NCBI RefSeq assembly: GCF_014656215.1
Contig: NZ_BNBZ01000001.1
Span: 558,001 to 622,000 of the forward strand
DNA from: Streptomyces zaomyceticus
Lineage (GTDB): Bacteria > Actinomycetota > Actinomycetes > Streptomycetales > Streptomycetaceae
DNA length: 64,000 nt
Reading direction: 5' to 3'
Shown here: positions 35,309-44,917 of the stretch, piece after piece
Layout of the letters: each line of letters begins with the position of its first letter
Numbering within the stretch: position 1 is the stretch's first letter
Position numbers and translations under genes: made by a program
The notes under the pieces: generated by a model
Database searches by the model: none
Told to the model about the DNA's origin: nothing
The model's input: only the letters and a program-made list of their open reading frames with translations

Positions 35309-36862
35309 TCAGCGCGCCACGAAGGTACGGGCGGCCTTGTCGTGCCAGCACTGGCGCCAGGGCCGGTCGAAGAGGCACCACAGGACGTTGAGGACGCCGA
35401 GGACCAGGAGCCCCAGGACGCTGTAGACGAGCCAGCGGCGCAGGGAGGCGCCGAACCTCGGCGGCTGGTGCGCCTCGATGTCCCGCACCTCGATCCCGCA
35501 GAGCTTCTTGCCGAGCGTGCGGCCCCACTTCGCGGTGGGCAGGGCCTCGTACAGGACGCCGATGACGAACAGCGCGGCCAGCGCGATGCCGAACTGGACC
35601 GCGGTCGTGCCGTCCAGCAGCCAGACCTGGACGGTGACGCCGGACTGCTTGGCCGCCTCGATCTTGCCGTCGATGTGGTCGAGCGCGGCGGTCACGAAGG
35701 GGAAGGAGGCGGCGCCGACGAGCGCCCCGAGGACGACGGTGTCGATGATCCGGGCGAACAGGCGCCTGCCGAGCCCGGCGGGGCGGGCGGAGGCCTGCGC
35801 ACGGGCAGCCTGGACGAACAGGTCGTCGACGGGCGGCTTCCAGGGGACGACGGGCGGCTGCGGCTGGTCCGGGGACTGCGGTGCCTGTGCCTGTGCCTGC
35901 GGCTGTTGCGCCTGGGGCTGCTGCTGCGCCCAGGCGGGTGCCGCGGGTGCGGGGGCCGGGGCGGGCGTCCGCCGCACGGGGGCGGGCGCGGGTGCCGCAG
36001 CCGCAGCCGGGGCCTCGGGGGCCGGCTGCGGAGTCGGCCGGGGCCGGGGGTCCGGCTGGGGCTGCTGCGGCGCCGGAGCGGGCGTGGGGATCCGTGTGAC
36101 GGGCATCCCGCCGAGCCGTCCGGCCGTCCCGGTCGCGCGGGGGTCCGCCGTCGGCGCCGGGGAGGCGGACGGCGCCTCGGCGGGCTCGCTCGCGCCGGCG
36201 ACCGGCCAGTCCGCCGGGGTGCGGGGGTCGGGGGTCCGGGGCGCGCCCCAGGAGACCTTCTGGTCGCGGTCGCCGCCGAAGCCGGTCTGGCGGGAGGTGT
36301 CCGCCTGCCAGGCGGAGGCGGGCTCCGTGGCGACCGGCTCCTCGTCGAAGAAGACGGGCCCGGTCTCCTCCACCGCGGGTACGGGGACGGGGGCCTGCGC
36401 GTGGACCTGGGCGGGGAGCTGGGCGGACGCCTGGGCCTGAGGGGGCACGGAGGCGGCGGGCCCCACGGGCTCGGGCCGCGGAGCGGGCTGCGACCGCTGG
36501 GGCTGCTGCGGCTGCTGCTGCTGCTGCCAGGGCTCGGGCTGTACGGACCCGGCCTGTACGGGCTCGGGGCGTACGGGTTCATGGCGTACGGGTTCCGGGC
36601 GTACGGGCTCGGCGCGTACGGGCTCGGGGCGTACGGCCTGGACGGATACCGGCGCGGGCGCCGGGCCGGAGGCCAGGATCGGGCCGGCCGGGATCGCCGA
36701 GGCGGGCGGGTGGGGAGGGACCTCGCCGTCCCCGGGGGCGGGCCGGCTCGTACCGGGAACCCAGGCGCCCCCGTTCCAGTACCGGATGTACCCGGGAATG
36801 GACGGGTCCGGGTAGTACCCCGCCTGCGGTACCTCTTCGCCGCCTCCAGGAGGAGTAGCCAC
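35309..36862 (-). CDS. DUF2510-RDD fusion membrane protein
   Basis: A 517-residue protein in three parts. First, an N-terminal DUF2510 module (AGYYPDPSIPGYIRYWNGGAWVPGT), a small Trp-containing beta fold. Second, a disordered 300-residue region with five-residue EPVRx repeats, Gln runs and Pro/Ala stretches. Third, a C-terminal RDD domain (GLGRRLFARIIDTVVLGALV, TAKWGRTLGKKLCGIEVRDI, CWHDKAARTFVAR). The start is GTG 36862, preceded by GGAGGCGGCGA-type sequence on the minus strand. The long linker suggests a scaffold with the membrane domain as anchor. Confidence 0.87.
   Translation of the reverse strand: MATPPGGGEEVPQAGYYPDPSIPGYIRYWNGGAWVPGTSRPAPGDGEVPPHPPASAIPAGPILASGPAPAPVSVQAVRPEPVRAEPVRPEPVRHEPVRPEPVQAGSVQPEPWQQQQQPQQPQRSQPAPRPEPVGPAASVPPQAQASAQLPAQVHAQAPVPVPAVEETGPVFFDEEPVATEPASAWQADTSRQTGFGGDRDQKVSWGAPRTPDPRTPADWPVAGASEPAEAPSASPAPTADPRATGTAGRLGGMPVTRIPTPAPAPQQPQPDPRPRPTPQPAPEAPAAAAAPAPAPVRRTPAPAPAPAAPAWAQQQPQAQQPQAQAQAPQSPDQPQPPVVPWKPPVDDLFVQAARAQASARPAGLGRRLFARIIDTVVLGALVGAASFPFVTAALDHIDGKIEAAKQSGVTVQVWLLDGTTAVQFGIALAALFVIGVLYEALPTAKWGRTLGKKLCGIEVRDIEAHQPPRFGASLRRWLVYSVLGLLVLGVLNVLWCLFDRPWRQCWHDKAARTFVAR
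36551..36640. repeat. 15-bp repeat array coding for EPVRx units
   Basis: Degenerate 15-bp units around GTACGGGCTCGGGGC encode the pentapeptides EPVRA, EPVRP, EPVRH, EPVRP and EPVQ in the DUF2510-RDD protein. Confidence 0.85.
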
Positions 36863-37172
36863 TGCCCCGACTCCGTTCAGTCACAACGCCCTTGATCCGC
36901 GCGGCCGCGTGCCGGGCGTGCCGCGCCCAAGGAGGACAGTAACGAAGAACGTCCCCGAGGGAACAAAGAGCCCGCGAGAAAGCAGGCCTTCGGGGAGACA
37001 CATACCGGAATCGATCACTCCCGGTGATGTTCGGGGCGGTGCATACGCCCGTGGTGGGGCCCGGAGAGAACTTCCCGAAAAAACTTCCCGAAGTCGCGTA
37101 ATGAGACGCGGCCACCCCGCTCTCTCCCTGTGAAGGCCCGCCCGGGGCCGGTCCGCGAGAGGGAGTACGACC
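36863..37172. other. 310-bp divergent intergenic region
   Basis: No gene seen. Divergent promoter region for the DUF2510-RDD and SsgA-like genes. A direct repeat AACTTCCCGAA occurs twice near 37070-37094, and the sequence around 36990-37030 (ATACCGGAATCGATCACTCC) is notably AT-richer, as expected for a promoter. Confidence 0.45.
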
Positions 37173-37664
37173 ATGCAGAACACCGACAACACCACCGTCG
37201 AGCGCGAGCTGGAGCTGAAGCTGGTGCTCTCGCCCGAGCGGTCCGTCCCCGTCCCCGCCCGGCTCGCCTACCGCAGCGACGACCCGTACGCCGTCCATGT
37301 CACCTTCCACATCGGCACGGACCACCCGGTCAACTGGACGTTCGCACGCGAACTCCTGGTCGAGGGCGTGTTCCGGGCGTGCGGCCACGGTGACGTGCGG
37401 ATCTGGCCCACCAAGGTCGACGGCCGCGGCGTCGTCCTGATGGCGCTCTCCTCCCCCGACGGCGACGCCCTCCTCGAAGCCCCGTCCGCGCAGGTGTCCG
37501 CCTGGCTGGAGCGCACCCTGCGCGCCGTGCCGCCGGGCACCGAGTCCGAGCGGCTCGGCATGGACGACGGACTCGCCGAACTCCTGGCGGCCACCGTGAT
37601 CGCCGACGAGCTGTGGCTGCGCGACCCGTGGCCGTCGGACGAGTCGCAGGACGGCGAGCTGTGA
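37173..37664 (+). CDS. SsgA-like sporulation/cell-division protein (SsgG-like)
   Basis: A 163-residue SALP-family protein, unique to morphologically complex actinomycetes. The core matches the family: LVLSPERSVPVPARLAYRSDDPYAVHVTFH, then NWTFARELLVEGVFRACGHGDVRIWP and VVLMALSSPDGDALLEAP in successive blocks. SALPs direct septum placement and peptidoglycan events during sporulation. Its position between RDD genes and a GlcD-type oxidase matches my recollection of ssgG (SCO2924), which controls septum-site accuracy. ATG 37173 follows GAGAGGGAGTACGACC. Confidence 0.88.
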   Translation: MQNTDNTTVERELELKLVLSPERSVPVPARLAYRSDDPYAVHVTFHIGTDHPVNWTFARELLVEGVFRACGHGDVRIWPTKVDGRGVVLMALSSPDGDALLEAPSAQVSAWLERTLRAVPPGTESERLGMDDGLAELLAATVIADELWLRDPWPSDESQDGEL

Positions 37665-37699
37665 TCCCCGTACCCCCCGGGCCCGGTGCGGCCCCGCCG

Positions 37700-39067
37700 T
37701 CAGAACAGCTTGCCGGGGTTGAGGAGGCCCAGCGGGTCGAACGTGGCCTTGATCCCGCGCTGGAGTTCCAGACCGACCGGCCCCAGCTCCCGTGCCAGCC
37801 ACTCCTTCTTGAGGACGCCCACGCCGTGCTCGCCGGTGATCGTGCCGCCGAGCGCGAGCCCGAGCGCCATGATCTCGTCGAAGGACTCCCGCGCGCGCCG
37901 CGACTCGTCCTCGTCGGTGTGGTCGAAGCAGACGACGGGATGGGTGTTGCCGTCGCCGGCGTGCGCGCAGACGCCGATGGTCAGCCCGTACTTCTCCGCG
38001 ACGGCCGCGGTGCCGTCGAGCATCTCGGCGAGCCGTGTCCGCGGGACGCACACGTCGTCGATCATCGTCGCGGACTTGATGGTCTCCAGGGCCGTGAGGG
38101 AGAGCCTGCGCGCCTGGAGCAGCAGTTCGGACTCGGCGGTGTCCGCGGCCGGGACGACCTCGGTGGCACCCGCCGCCACGCACAGCTCGCCCACGGCGGC
38201 CAGATCGGCCGCCGGATCCGGGGTGTCGAAGGCACACAGGAGCAGCGCCTCGGTGGTGTTGGGCAGACCCATGCGCGCCAGCTTGTTGACGGCCTGAACG
38301 GTGGTGCGGTCCATCAGTTCGAGCAGCGACGGAGTATGGCCGCGCTCCATGATCGCGCAGACGGCCGCGCAGGCGGCTGCCGCGGAGGGGAACTCGGCGG
38401 CGAGCGCGAGCTGCGCCGGAGGCTGCGGCTTGAGGGCGAGCACGGCCTTGACGACGATGCCCAGACTTCCCTCCGAACCGACGAAGAGCCTGGTCAGGTC
38501 ATATCCGGCGACACCCTTGGCGGTGCGGCGGCCGGTGGTGAGGAGGCGGCCGTCGGCGAGGACGACGTCGAGGCCCAGGACGTACTCGGCGGTCACGCCG
38601 TACTTCACACAGCACAGGCCTCCGGAGGCCGTGCCGATGTTCCCGCCGATGGTGCACATCTCCCAGCTGGACGGGTCCGGCGGGTAGTACAGGCCGTGTT
38701 CGGCGACGGCCCGTGAGAGCACGGCGTTGATCACGCCCGGTTCGACGACGGCGATCCGGTCGACCGGGCTGATCTCCAGGACGCGGTCCATCTTGACCAG
38801 GGAGAGCACGATGCAGCCCTCGGAGGCGTTGGCACCGCCGGAGAGGCCCGTACGGGCGCCCTGGGGGACGACGGGGACACGGAGCTCGGTCGCGGTGCGC
38901 ATGACGTGCTGCACCTGTTCGACGGTGCGCGGGAGCACGACGACCGCGGGGGCGCCGGCCTCGCAGAAGCTCGCCATGTCACGCGCGTAGGAGGCGGTCA
39001 CGTCCGGGTCGGTGAGCAGCGCCTCGGCGGGGAGCCCGGCGCGCAGCCGCGTCAGAAGATCGTCCAT
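37700..39067 (-). CDS. FAD-linked oxidoreductase, GlcD/D-lactate dehydrogenase type
   Basis: A 455-residue flavoprotein of the VAO/GlcD family oxidising 2-hydroxy acids. The FAD-binding half has VVVLPRTVEQVQHVMRTATE, VVPQGARTGLSGGANA and IGGNIGTASGGLCCVKYGVT; the catalytic half ends VCAHAGDGNTHPVV and GGTITGEHGVGVLKKEWL, including the conserved histidines. ATG 39067 is chosen for MDDLLTRLRAGL; the open frame to 39235 is antisense to the next gene. Glycolate or D-lactate is the likely substrate; no GlcE/F partner is adjacent. Confidence 0.9.
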   Translation of the reverse strand: MDDLLTRLRAGLPAEALLTDPDVTASYARDMASFCEAGAPAVVVLPRTVEQVQHVMRTATELRVPVVPQGARTGLSGGANASEGCIVLSLVKMDRVLEISPVDRIAVVEPGVINAVLSRAVAEHGLYYPPDPSSWEMCTIGGNIGTASGGLCCVKYGVTAEYVLGLDVVLADGRLLTTGRRTAKGVAGYDLTRLFVGSEGSLGIVVKAVLALKPQPPAQLALAAEFPSAAAACAAVCAIMERGHTPSLLELMDRTTVQAVNKLARMGLPNTTEALLLCAFDTPDPAADLAAVGELCVAAGATEVVPAADTAESELLLQARRLSLTALETIKSATMIDDVCVPRTRLAEMLDGTAAVAEKYGLTIGVCAHAGDGNTHPVVCFDHTDEDESRRARESFDEIMALGLALGGTITGEHGVGVLKKEWLARELGPVGLELQRGIKATFDPLGLLNPGKLF

Positions 39068-39165
39068 GCCTCCAGCCTGGCACCCGGGGCCATCGGTGTG
39101 AACCCGCCGGGGCAGGCGCTTCGTGTGCTCTTCGTACAGGTGCGGGCGGGCGCACAGTGAGCGCC

Positions 39166-40737
39166 ATGAAGACGCAGAACGTGTCGAGGACGGTCCTGGC
39201 GGCCGGAGTGGGCGCGGTGCTCGCGGCGACGGCACTCCTTTACGTCCCCGAGCTCCTCGGCCAGGGGCGGCCGTCCCCGCCCGGTCCGGCGGAACGGGCG
39301 ACGATCGCGGCCCACGCGGGCGCGCAGGCCGCGCTGCTCGACCTGGCGGCGCTGATCACCGACCGGGAGGAGTGGCTCCGGGACCACCCGGACGACGAGG
39401 CGTCCTGGGCGGAGCTCGGGGCGGCTTACACGGAGCGCGGGACGCGCCTGGGCGACGTACGGGACTATCCGCGGGCCGAGGAGGCGCTGCGGCGCTCCCT
39501 CGCCGAGAAGCCCGCCGCGGAGGGCAACCTCGACGCGCAGCTGGGGCTGGGGGCGCTCGCGGGGGCGCGCGGCGACTGGAAGTCCGCGAAGGAGTGGGCC
39601 GAGAAGGTCCGGAAGGCCGATCCTCGGCGCTGGCCCGTGTACCCGGTCCTGATGGACGCGTACAACGGTCTCGGGGAGTACAAGGCGGCCCAGCAGGCGA
39701 TGCGGAGCCTGGAGGGGCTCCGCAAGGGCGCGGTGGTGCGGAGCAGGGCGTCGCAGAGCTACCGGGACCGCGGGTGGCGCGAGGACGCCGACGCGGCGGC
39801 CCTGGACGCGGTGGCGCTCGCGGAGACGGGCGCGGAGAAGGCGGCCTCGCTCGCGCGGCTCGGGGACCTGGCGTGGGACCGGGGCGAGCCGGACGAGGCG
39901 CTGGTGCGGTACGGGGCGGCGCTGGGCCTCGTACGGGATCACGGGCCCTCGCTCGCGGGCCGTGCGCGGGCGCTCGCGGCGCTCGGCCGGATCGACGAGG
40001 CGGTGCGGGACTGGCGGGCGGCGCTGGCCCGGCTGCCGCTGCCCGAGTACGTCCTGGAGGCCGGTGAGCTCTACGAGTCGCTGGGCCGGGACGCGGACGC
40101 GGAGGCCCTGTACGAGCGGCTGCGGACGGGCCCGTGGGCGCGGGGGGCGGTGTCCCTCGCGCTGCTCGACGCGGACCACGGCAACCCGGCGGCGGCGGTC
40201 ACCCGGATGCGGGCGGAGTGGGCGCGCGGGCACCGCTCGGTGCGGGTCGCGGACGCGCTGGGGTGGGCGCTGCACCGGTCGGGCGCGAGCAAGGAGGCGC
40301 TGGATTACGCGAAGCGGGCCACGGAGGAAGGGCCCCGGAGCGCCCTGTTCACGTACCACCGGGGCGAGATCGAGCGTGCGCTCACCGCCGCGGGCCCGGC
40401 CCGCCGTCATCTGGCGGAGGCGCTGCGGATCAACCCGTGGTTCTCGCCGCTGCTCGCGCCGCGGGCGAAGGAGTCGCTGGCGGTGCTGGGCGAGCCCTCG
40501 GACGAACTTCCGCCGGAGCTCCGCCCGGAGCCCGCAGCACCGCAAGCCCCGGGGACTCCGCAGCAGCGGCAGTCACCGCGGAAGCAGGTCGCGGCGGCGG
40601 GCTCGACGGACCCGTCGCAGGCGTCGGACGCGGCGAACCCGGGGGACTCGGCGAACCCGGAGGAGGCTGCGGCTTTGGGGGCTCCGGAGGCTCCGGAGGC
40701 GAAACCCGCCGGGTCCGGGAGCCCCGTGACGGAGTAG
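39166..40737 (+). CDS. TPR-repeat membrane-anchored or secreted protein
   Basis: A 523-residue protein with an N-terminal hydrophobic segment (VLAAGVGAVLAATALLYVPELL) and then about eight TPR-like helical repeats, for instance ASWAELGAAYTERGTRLGDV, AQLGLGALAGARGDWKSAKEW, ARLGDLAWDRGEPDEALVRY and ALAALGRIDEAVRDWRAALA. The C-terminal 80 residues are Ala/Pro/Ser-rich. TPR arrays bind protein partners; no target evident. A GTG three codons upstream (39157) is an alternative start. Confidence 0.85.
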   Translation: MKTQNVSRTVLAAGVGAVLAATALLYVPELLGQGRPSPPGPAERATIAAHAGAQAALLDLAALITDREEWLRDHPDDEASWAELGAAYTERGTRLGDVRDYPRAEEALRRSLAEKPAAEGNLDAQLGLGALAGARGDWKSAKEWAEKVRKADPRRWPVYPVLMDAYNGLGEYKAAQQAMRSLEGLRKGAVVRSRASQSYRDRGWREDADAAALDAVALAETGAEKAASLARLGDLAWDRGEPDEALVRYGAALGLVRDHGPSLAGRARALAALGRIDEAVRDWRAALARLPLPEYVLEAGELYESLGRDADAEALYERLRTGPWARGAVSLALLDADHGNPAAAVTRMRAEWARGHRSVRVADALGWALHRSGASKEALDYAKRATEEGPRSALFTYHRGEIERALTAAGPARRHLAEALRINPWFSPLLAPRAKESLAVLGEPSDELPPELRPEPAAPQAPGTPQQRQSPRKQVAAAGSTDPSQASDAANPGDSANPEEAAALGAPEAPEAKPAGSGSPVTE

Positions 40738-40868
40738 GGCCCGTCGCCGGCGGCGACGGCGGGGAGGTGCGGCGTCCCGGACAGGCCCCGTGTCCCGCCG
40801 GGACGCCGCCGGGTGACCGGGGCCGCCCGGCGTCCGCCGCGGGCGCCCGGGTCGACGCGGTCTGTGGC

Positions 40869-40914
40869 GCACGGTGAGGGGCCCGGGGGCGTGGCCCCGG
40901 GCCCCTCACCGTGC
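40869..40914. terminator. Strong bidirectional hairpin terminator
   Basis: Perfect 20-bp stem (GCACGGTGAGGGGCCCGGGG and its complement, arms 40869-40888 and 40895-40914) between the TPR gene and convergent hppD. The strongest hairpin in the window. Confidence 0.9.
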
Positions 40915-40922
40915 GGTGCGCG

Positions 40923-42122
<1,200 letters not shown>

Positions 42123-42189
42123 TCATGTTGCACAGTGACGGGCGAGTATCGTCGTGCGACTTGTACATCCTGACCACGGGGAGACCGCT

Positions 42190-42657
42190 GTGGCGATCGA
42201 TCATTTGGACGGCCGGCTGATCGGGCTCCTCGCCCGCGAGCCGCGCATCGGGGTTCTGGAGGCCTCCCGCCGGCTCGGGGTGGCACGCGGCACGGTGCAG
42301 GCCCGGCTCGACCGGCTCCAGGCGAGCGGGGTGATCAGGGGCTTCGGGCCCGAGGTGGACCCGGCGGCACTGGGCTACCCGGTGACGGCGTTCGCGACCC
42401 TGGAGATCAAGCAGGGGCAGGGCGCGGACGTACGGGAGCACCTGGCGACGGTGCCGGAGGTCCTGGAGCTCCACACGACGACGGGCCACGGAGACATGCT
42501 CTGCCGTCTCGTCGCCCGTTCGAACGCGGACCTCCAGCGGGTGATCGACAAGGTGGTGGCCTTCGAGGGCATCGTGCGGGCGTCGACGGCGATCGTCATG
42601 GAGAACCCGGTCCCCCTGCGGATCATCCCGCTGGTGGAGCAGGCGGCCCAGGAGTAG
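42190..42657 (+). CDS. Lrp/AsnC family transcriptional regulator
   Basis: A 155-residue regulator: N-terminal helix-turn-helix (DHLDGRLIGLLAREPRIGVL, then LGVARGTVQARLDRLQASGV) and C-terminal RAM ligand-binding domain (VTAFATLEIKQGQGADVREH, VLELHTTTGHGDMLCRLVAR). GTG 42190 follows CACGGGGAGACCGCT. Its divergent pairing with hppD suggests it senses an aromatic amino acid or keto acid and controls hppD, in line with Lrp-type control of tyrosine catabolism (inference). Confidence 0.88.
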   Translation: MAIDHLDGRLIGLLAREPRIGVLEASRRLGVARGTVQARLDRLQASGVIRGFGPEVDPAALGYPVTAFATLEIKQGQGADVREHLATVPEVLELHTTTGHGDMLCRLVARSNADLQRVIDKVVAFEGIVRASTAIVMENPVPLRIIPLVEQAAQE

Positions 42658-42680
42658 GGCCCCGGACACCGGAGGACGAA

Positions 42681-42723
42681 TGCAAAGGACCACTTGCAAA
42701 GAACTGCTTGCAACTGGTCCTTT
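42681..42723. promoter_or_regulatory. Candidate operator before the ArsR-type regulator gene
   Basis: An inverted repeat AAAGGACCA (42684-42692) / TGGTCCTTT (42715-42723) encloses two direct copies of TTGCAA (42694 and 42708), 14 bp apart. The regulator start codon is at 42743. The low-GC, symmetric arrangement is what an autoregulated winged-helix repressor would bind. Confidence 0.7.
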
Positions 42724-42742
42724 GTAACTCTACGCTCGGACC

Positions 42743-43324
42743 ATGCCCGAGCCCGAAGGATTCCCGACCCGCTCCCTGGACCCGCGCACCCTGCGCGGGC
42801 TCGCCCACCCCCTCCGCATCCAGCTGCTGCGCGCCCTGCGCACCCACGGCCCCGCCACCGCCTCCCAACTCGCGGAGCGGCTGGGCGAGTCCAGCGGGGC
42901 GACCAGCTACCACCTGCGCCAGCTCGCGGCCCACGGCTTCGTCGAGGACGACCCGACGCGGGGCAAGGGACGGGAGCGGTGGTGGAAGGCCGGCCAGCAG
43001 GGCGTCACCGTCGACGAGACGCTCTCCCGGAACCCGGACCCGGAGGTCCGCGGCGCCCTCGACCTCTACGTCCACGAGATCGCGACCATCCACACCCAGG
43101 AGCTGAGCACCTACCTCGGCACCCGGCACGACTGGGGTGACGCCTGGATCGGCGTGTCCGACATGAGCGACTTCACTCTGCGTCTGCCCCCCGAGAAGCT
43201 CCGCGAGCTCGACCAGAGGATGCACGCCCTCATCGAGTCGTACCGGGGCGTCGAGGAGGCCGACGCGCCGGACGCCGAGCGCGTACGGATCCATCTGCAC
43301 GCTTTCCCGCAGCGCGAGAACTGA
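42743..43324 (+). CDS. ArsR-family (HTH_20) transcriptional regulator
   Basis: A 193-residue regulator. Winged helix in residues 12-75: TLRGLAHPLRIQLLRALRTHGPATASQLAE then GESSGATSYHLRQLAAHGFV. The C-terminal part is a helical effector-like domain (EIATIHTQELSTYLG, DFTLRLPPEKLRELDQRMHALI). It lacks the paired metal-binding cysteines of ArsR/SmtB sensors. First gene of an operon with a 61-residue ORF and an MFS exporter, so it is probably the repressor of that pump. Confidence 0.88.
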   Translation: MPEPEGFPTRSLDPRTLRGLAHPLRIQLLRALRTHGPATASQLAERLGESSGATSYHLRQLAAHGFVEDDPTRGKGRERWWKAGQQGVTVDETLSRNPDPEVRGALDLYVHEIATIHTQELSTYLGTRHDWGDAWIGVSDMSDFTLRLPPEKLRELDQRMHALIESYRGVEEADAPDAERVRIHLHAFPQREN

Positions 43325-43343
43325 CGGAAGGAACCACGGAGTC

Positions 43344-43529
43344 ATGCACGCCGACATTCACCATCAGCTCCACCAGCTGCACGCCGCCGAACTCCACCGA
43401 GCGGCCGCCACCACCGCCCCGCGCGTCCGCCGCCCCGCCCTCCGTGTCCAACTCGGATGGCGACTCGTCGAATGGGGCCTGCGCCTGGCCACGCCCGCAC
43501 ACCGCCGCCCGGTCACCCTGGCCGCATGA
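43344..43529 (+). CDS. Small hypothetical protein coupled to the MFS exporter
   Basis: A 61-residue His/Arg/Ala-rich peptide (MHADIHHQLHQLHAAELHRA...). It has GGAAGGAACCACGG before its ATG, sits 19 bp after the regulator, and its TGA overlaps the MFS ATG (ATGA). These features support a translated ORF that couples regulator and pump translation. No family recognised. The His-rich start could bind metal, but that is speculative. Confidence 0.6.
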   Translation: MHADIHHQLHQLHAAELHRAAATTAPRVRRPALRVQLGWRLVEWGLRLATPAHRRPVTLAA

Positions 43530-44917
43530 CCGCGCCGGGGGGACACGACGCGGACACGGCGGGGAAGGCCACCGGGAAGGAGGGGGCGGCGAAGGGGGAC
43601 CGGGTTCCGCTCGCCACCGTCCTGGCCGCCAACGCCGTATCGATCACCGGGAACTCACTCACACTCATCGGCGTCCCGTGGTTCGCGCTCGACACCACGG
43701 GAAGCCCCGGCAAGGCCGGTCTCGTCGCCTTCTGCGCGGCCCTGCCCGTCCTCGTCTCCGCGATCGCCGGCGGCCCGGTCGTCGACCGCCTCGGGCGACG
43801 CCGGGTCAGCATCGCCTCCGACCTGGTCTGCGCCCTCGCGCTCGCCACGATCCCCCTCCTGCACCACACCGGCGTCCTGGAGTTCTGGATGCTGTGCGCG
43901 CTGATGGCGGTCAACGGCCTGTTCCACGCCCCCGGGGAGATGGCCCGGGGTGTACTGCTCCCCGACCTCGCCGGGCGCGCCGGGACCTCGCTCCCCCGGG
44001 CCGCCAGCCTCTACGACGCCGTGTCGCGCGGGGCCCGGATGACGGGCGCGGCGATCGCCGGTCTGCTGGTCGCGTTCATGGGCTCCGACACGGTCCTGGT
44101 CCTCGACGCGGCCACCTTCGCCGTCTCCGCCCTGCTCGTCGCCGGAGGTCTGCGCGGGGTGCCCTCGGCGGAGCCGCTGCGGGACGGCCCCCGGCTCTCC
44201 CCCGCCCGCTACCGGGCCGATCTGCGCGAGGGGTACGCCTTCGTGTTCCGCGCCCGGCTGCTGCTCGGCATCACGGTCATGGTGATGGTCACCAACGGGC
44301 TGAACCAGAGCTGGAGCGCGGTGCTGCTTCCGGTCCACGCACGGGAGGAGCTGGGCGGCCCGGCCGCGCAGGGCCTGCTCGTGTCGGTCTTCGGCGGCTG
44401 CGCTCTGGCCGGGGCCCTGCTCTACGGGGCGATCGGGGAGCGCTTCCCGCGCCGGGCGGTCTTCACCGCGGGCTTCCTGATCGGCGGCACCCCGCAGTAC
44501 GTGGTGGCCGCGCTCACCGACACCACCGCACCCCTGCTCGTGACCCTCGCGGCGGCCGGCTTCGGCGTCGGCGTGCTCAACCCGATCCTGACCACGGTCA
44601 TGTACGAGCAGGTCCCCGACGCCCTGCGCAGCCGGGTCATGGGGGCGACCACTGCGGGCGTCCTGCTGACCACCCCGCTGGGCGGCGTGGCGGCGGGCCT
44701 GCTGGTCGAGCGGGTCGGTCTGACGACGACGCTGCTCGGGATCGGAGGGCTCTACCTCCTGGCCACCCTGTCGCCGCTGGTCTTCCCGGCCTGGCGGGCC
44801 ATGGACGCCGAACGGCCGGAGCCGATACCCGGCGGCGGCGCGGAACGGTTCAGCAGGACGGAACCTTCGACTCCTGCCCCTGCTCCAACGCCCGGAGGGA
44901 CGCCACCGCGTCGCTGA
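43526..44917 (+). CDS. MFS drug-efflux-like transporter (DHA3 type)
   Basis: A 463-residue, 12-helix major facilitator. Landmarks: NAVSITGNSLTLIGVPWFAL in helix 1, the loop motif GPVVDRLGRRRVSIASDLV, and GLFHAPGEMARGVLLPDLAG. This resembles the DHA3 macrolide-efflux group. ATG 43526 overlaps the TGA of the small ORF. The Pro-rich C-terminal 25 residues overlap the 3' end of the convergent S16 protease gene by 68 bp. Regulated presumably by the operon's ArsR-type protein. Confidence 0.87.
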   Translation: MTAPGGHDADTAGKATGKEGAAKGDRVPLATVLAANAVSITGNSLTLIGVPWFALDTTGSPGKAGLVAFCAALPVLVSAIAGGPVVDRLGRRRVSIASDLVCALALATIPLLHHTGVLEFWMLCALMAVNGLFHAPGEMARGVLLPDLAGRAGTSLPRAASLYDAVSRGARMTGAAIAGLLVAFMGSDTVLVLDAATFAVSALLVAGGLRGVPSAEPLRDGPRLSPARYRADLREGYAFVFRARLLLGITVMVMVTNGLNQSWSAVLLPVHAREELGGPAAQGLLVSVFGGCALAGALLYGAIGERFPRRAVFTAGFLIGGTPQYVVAALTDTTAPLLVTLAAAGFGVGVLNPILTTVMYEQVPDALRSRVMGATTAGVLLTTPLGGVAAGLLVERVGLTTTLLGIGGLYLLATLSPLVFPAWRAMDAERPEPIPGGGAERFSRTEPSTPAPAPTPGGTPPRR

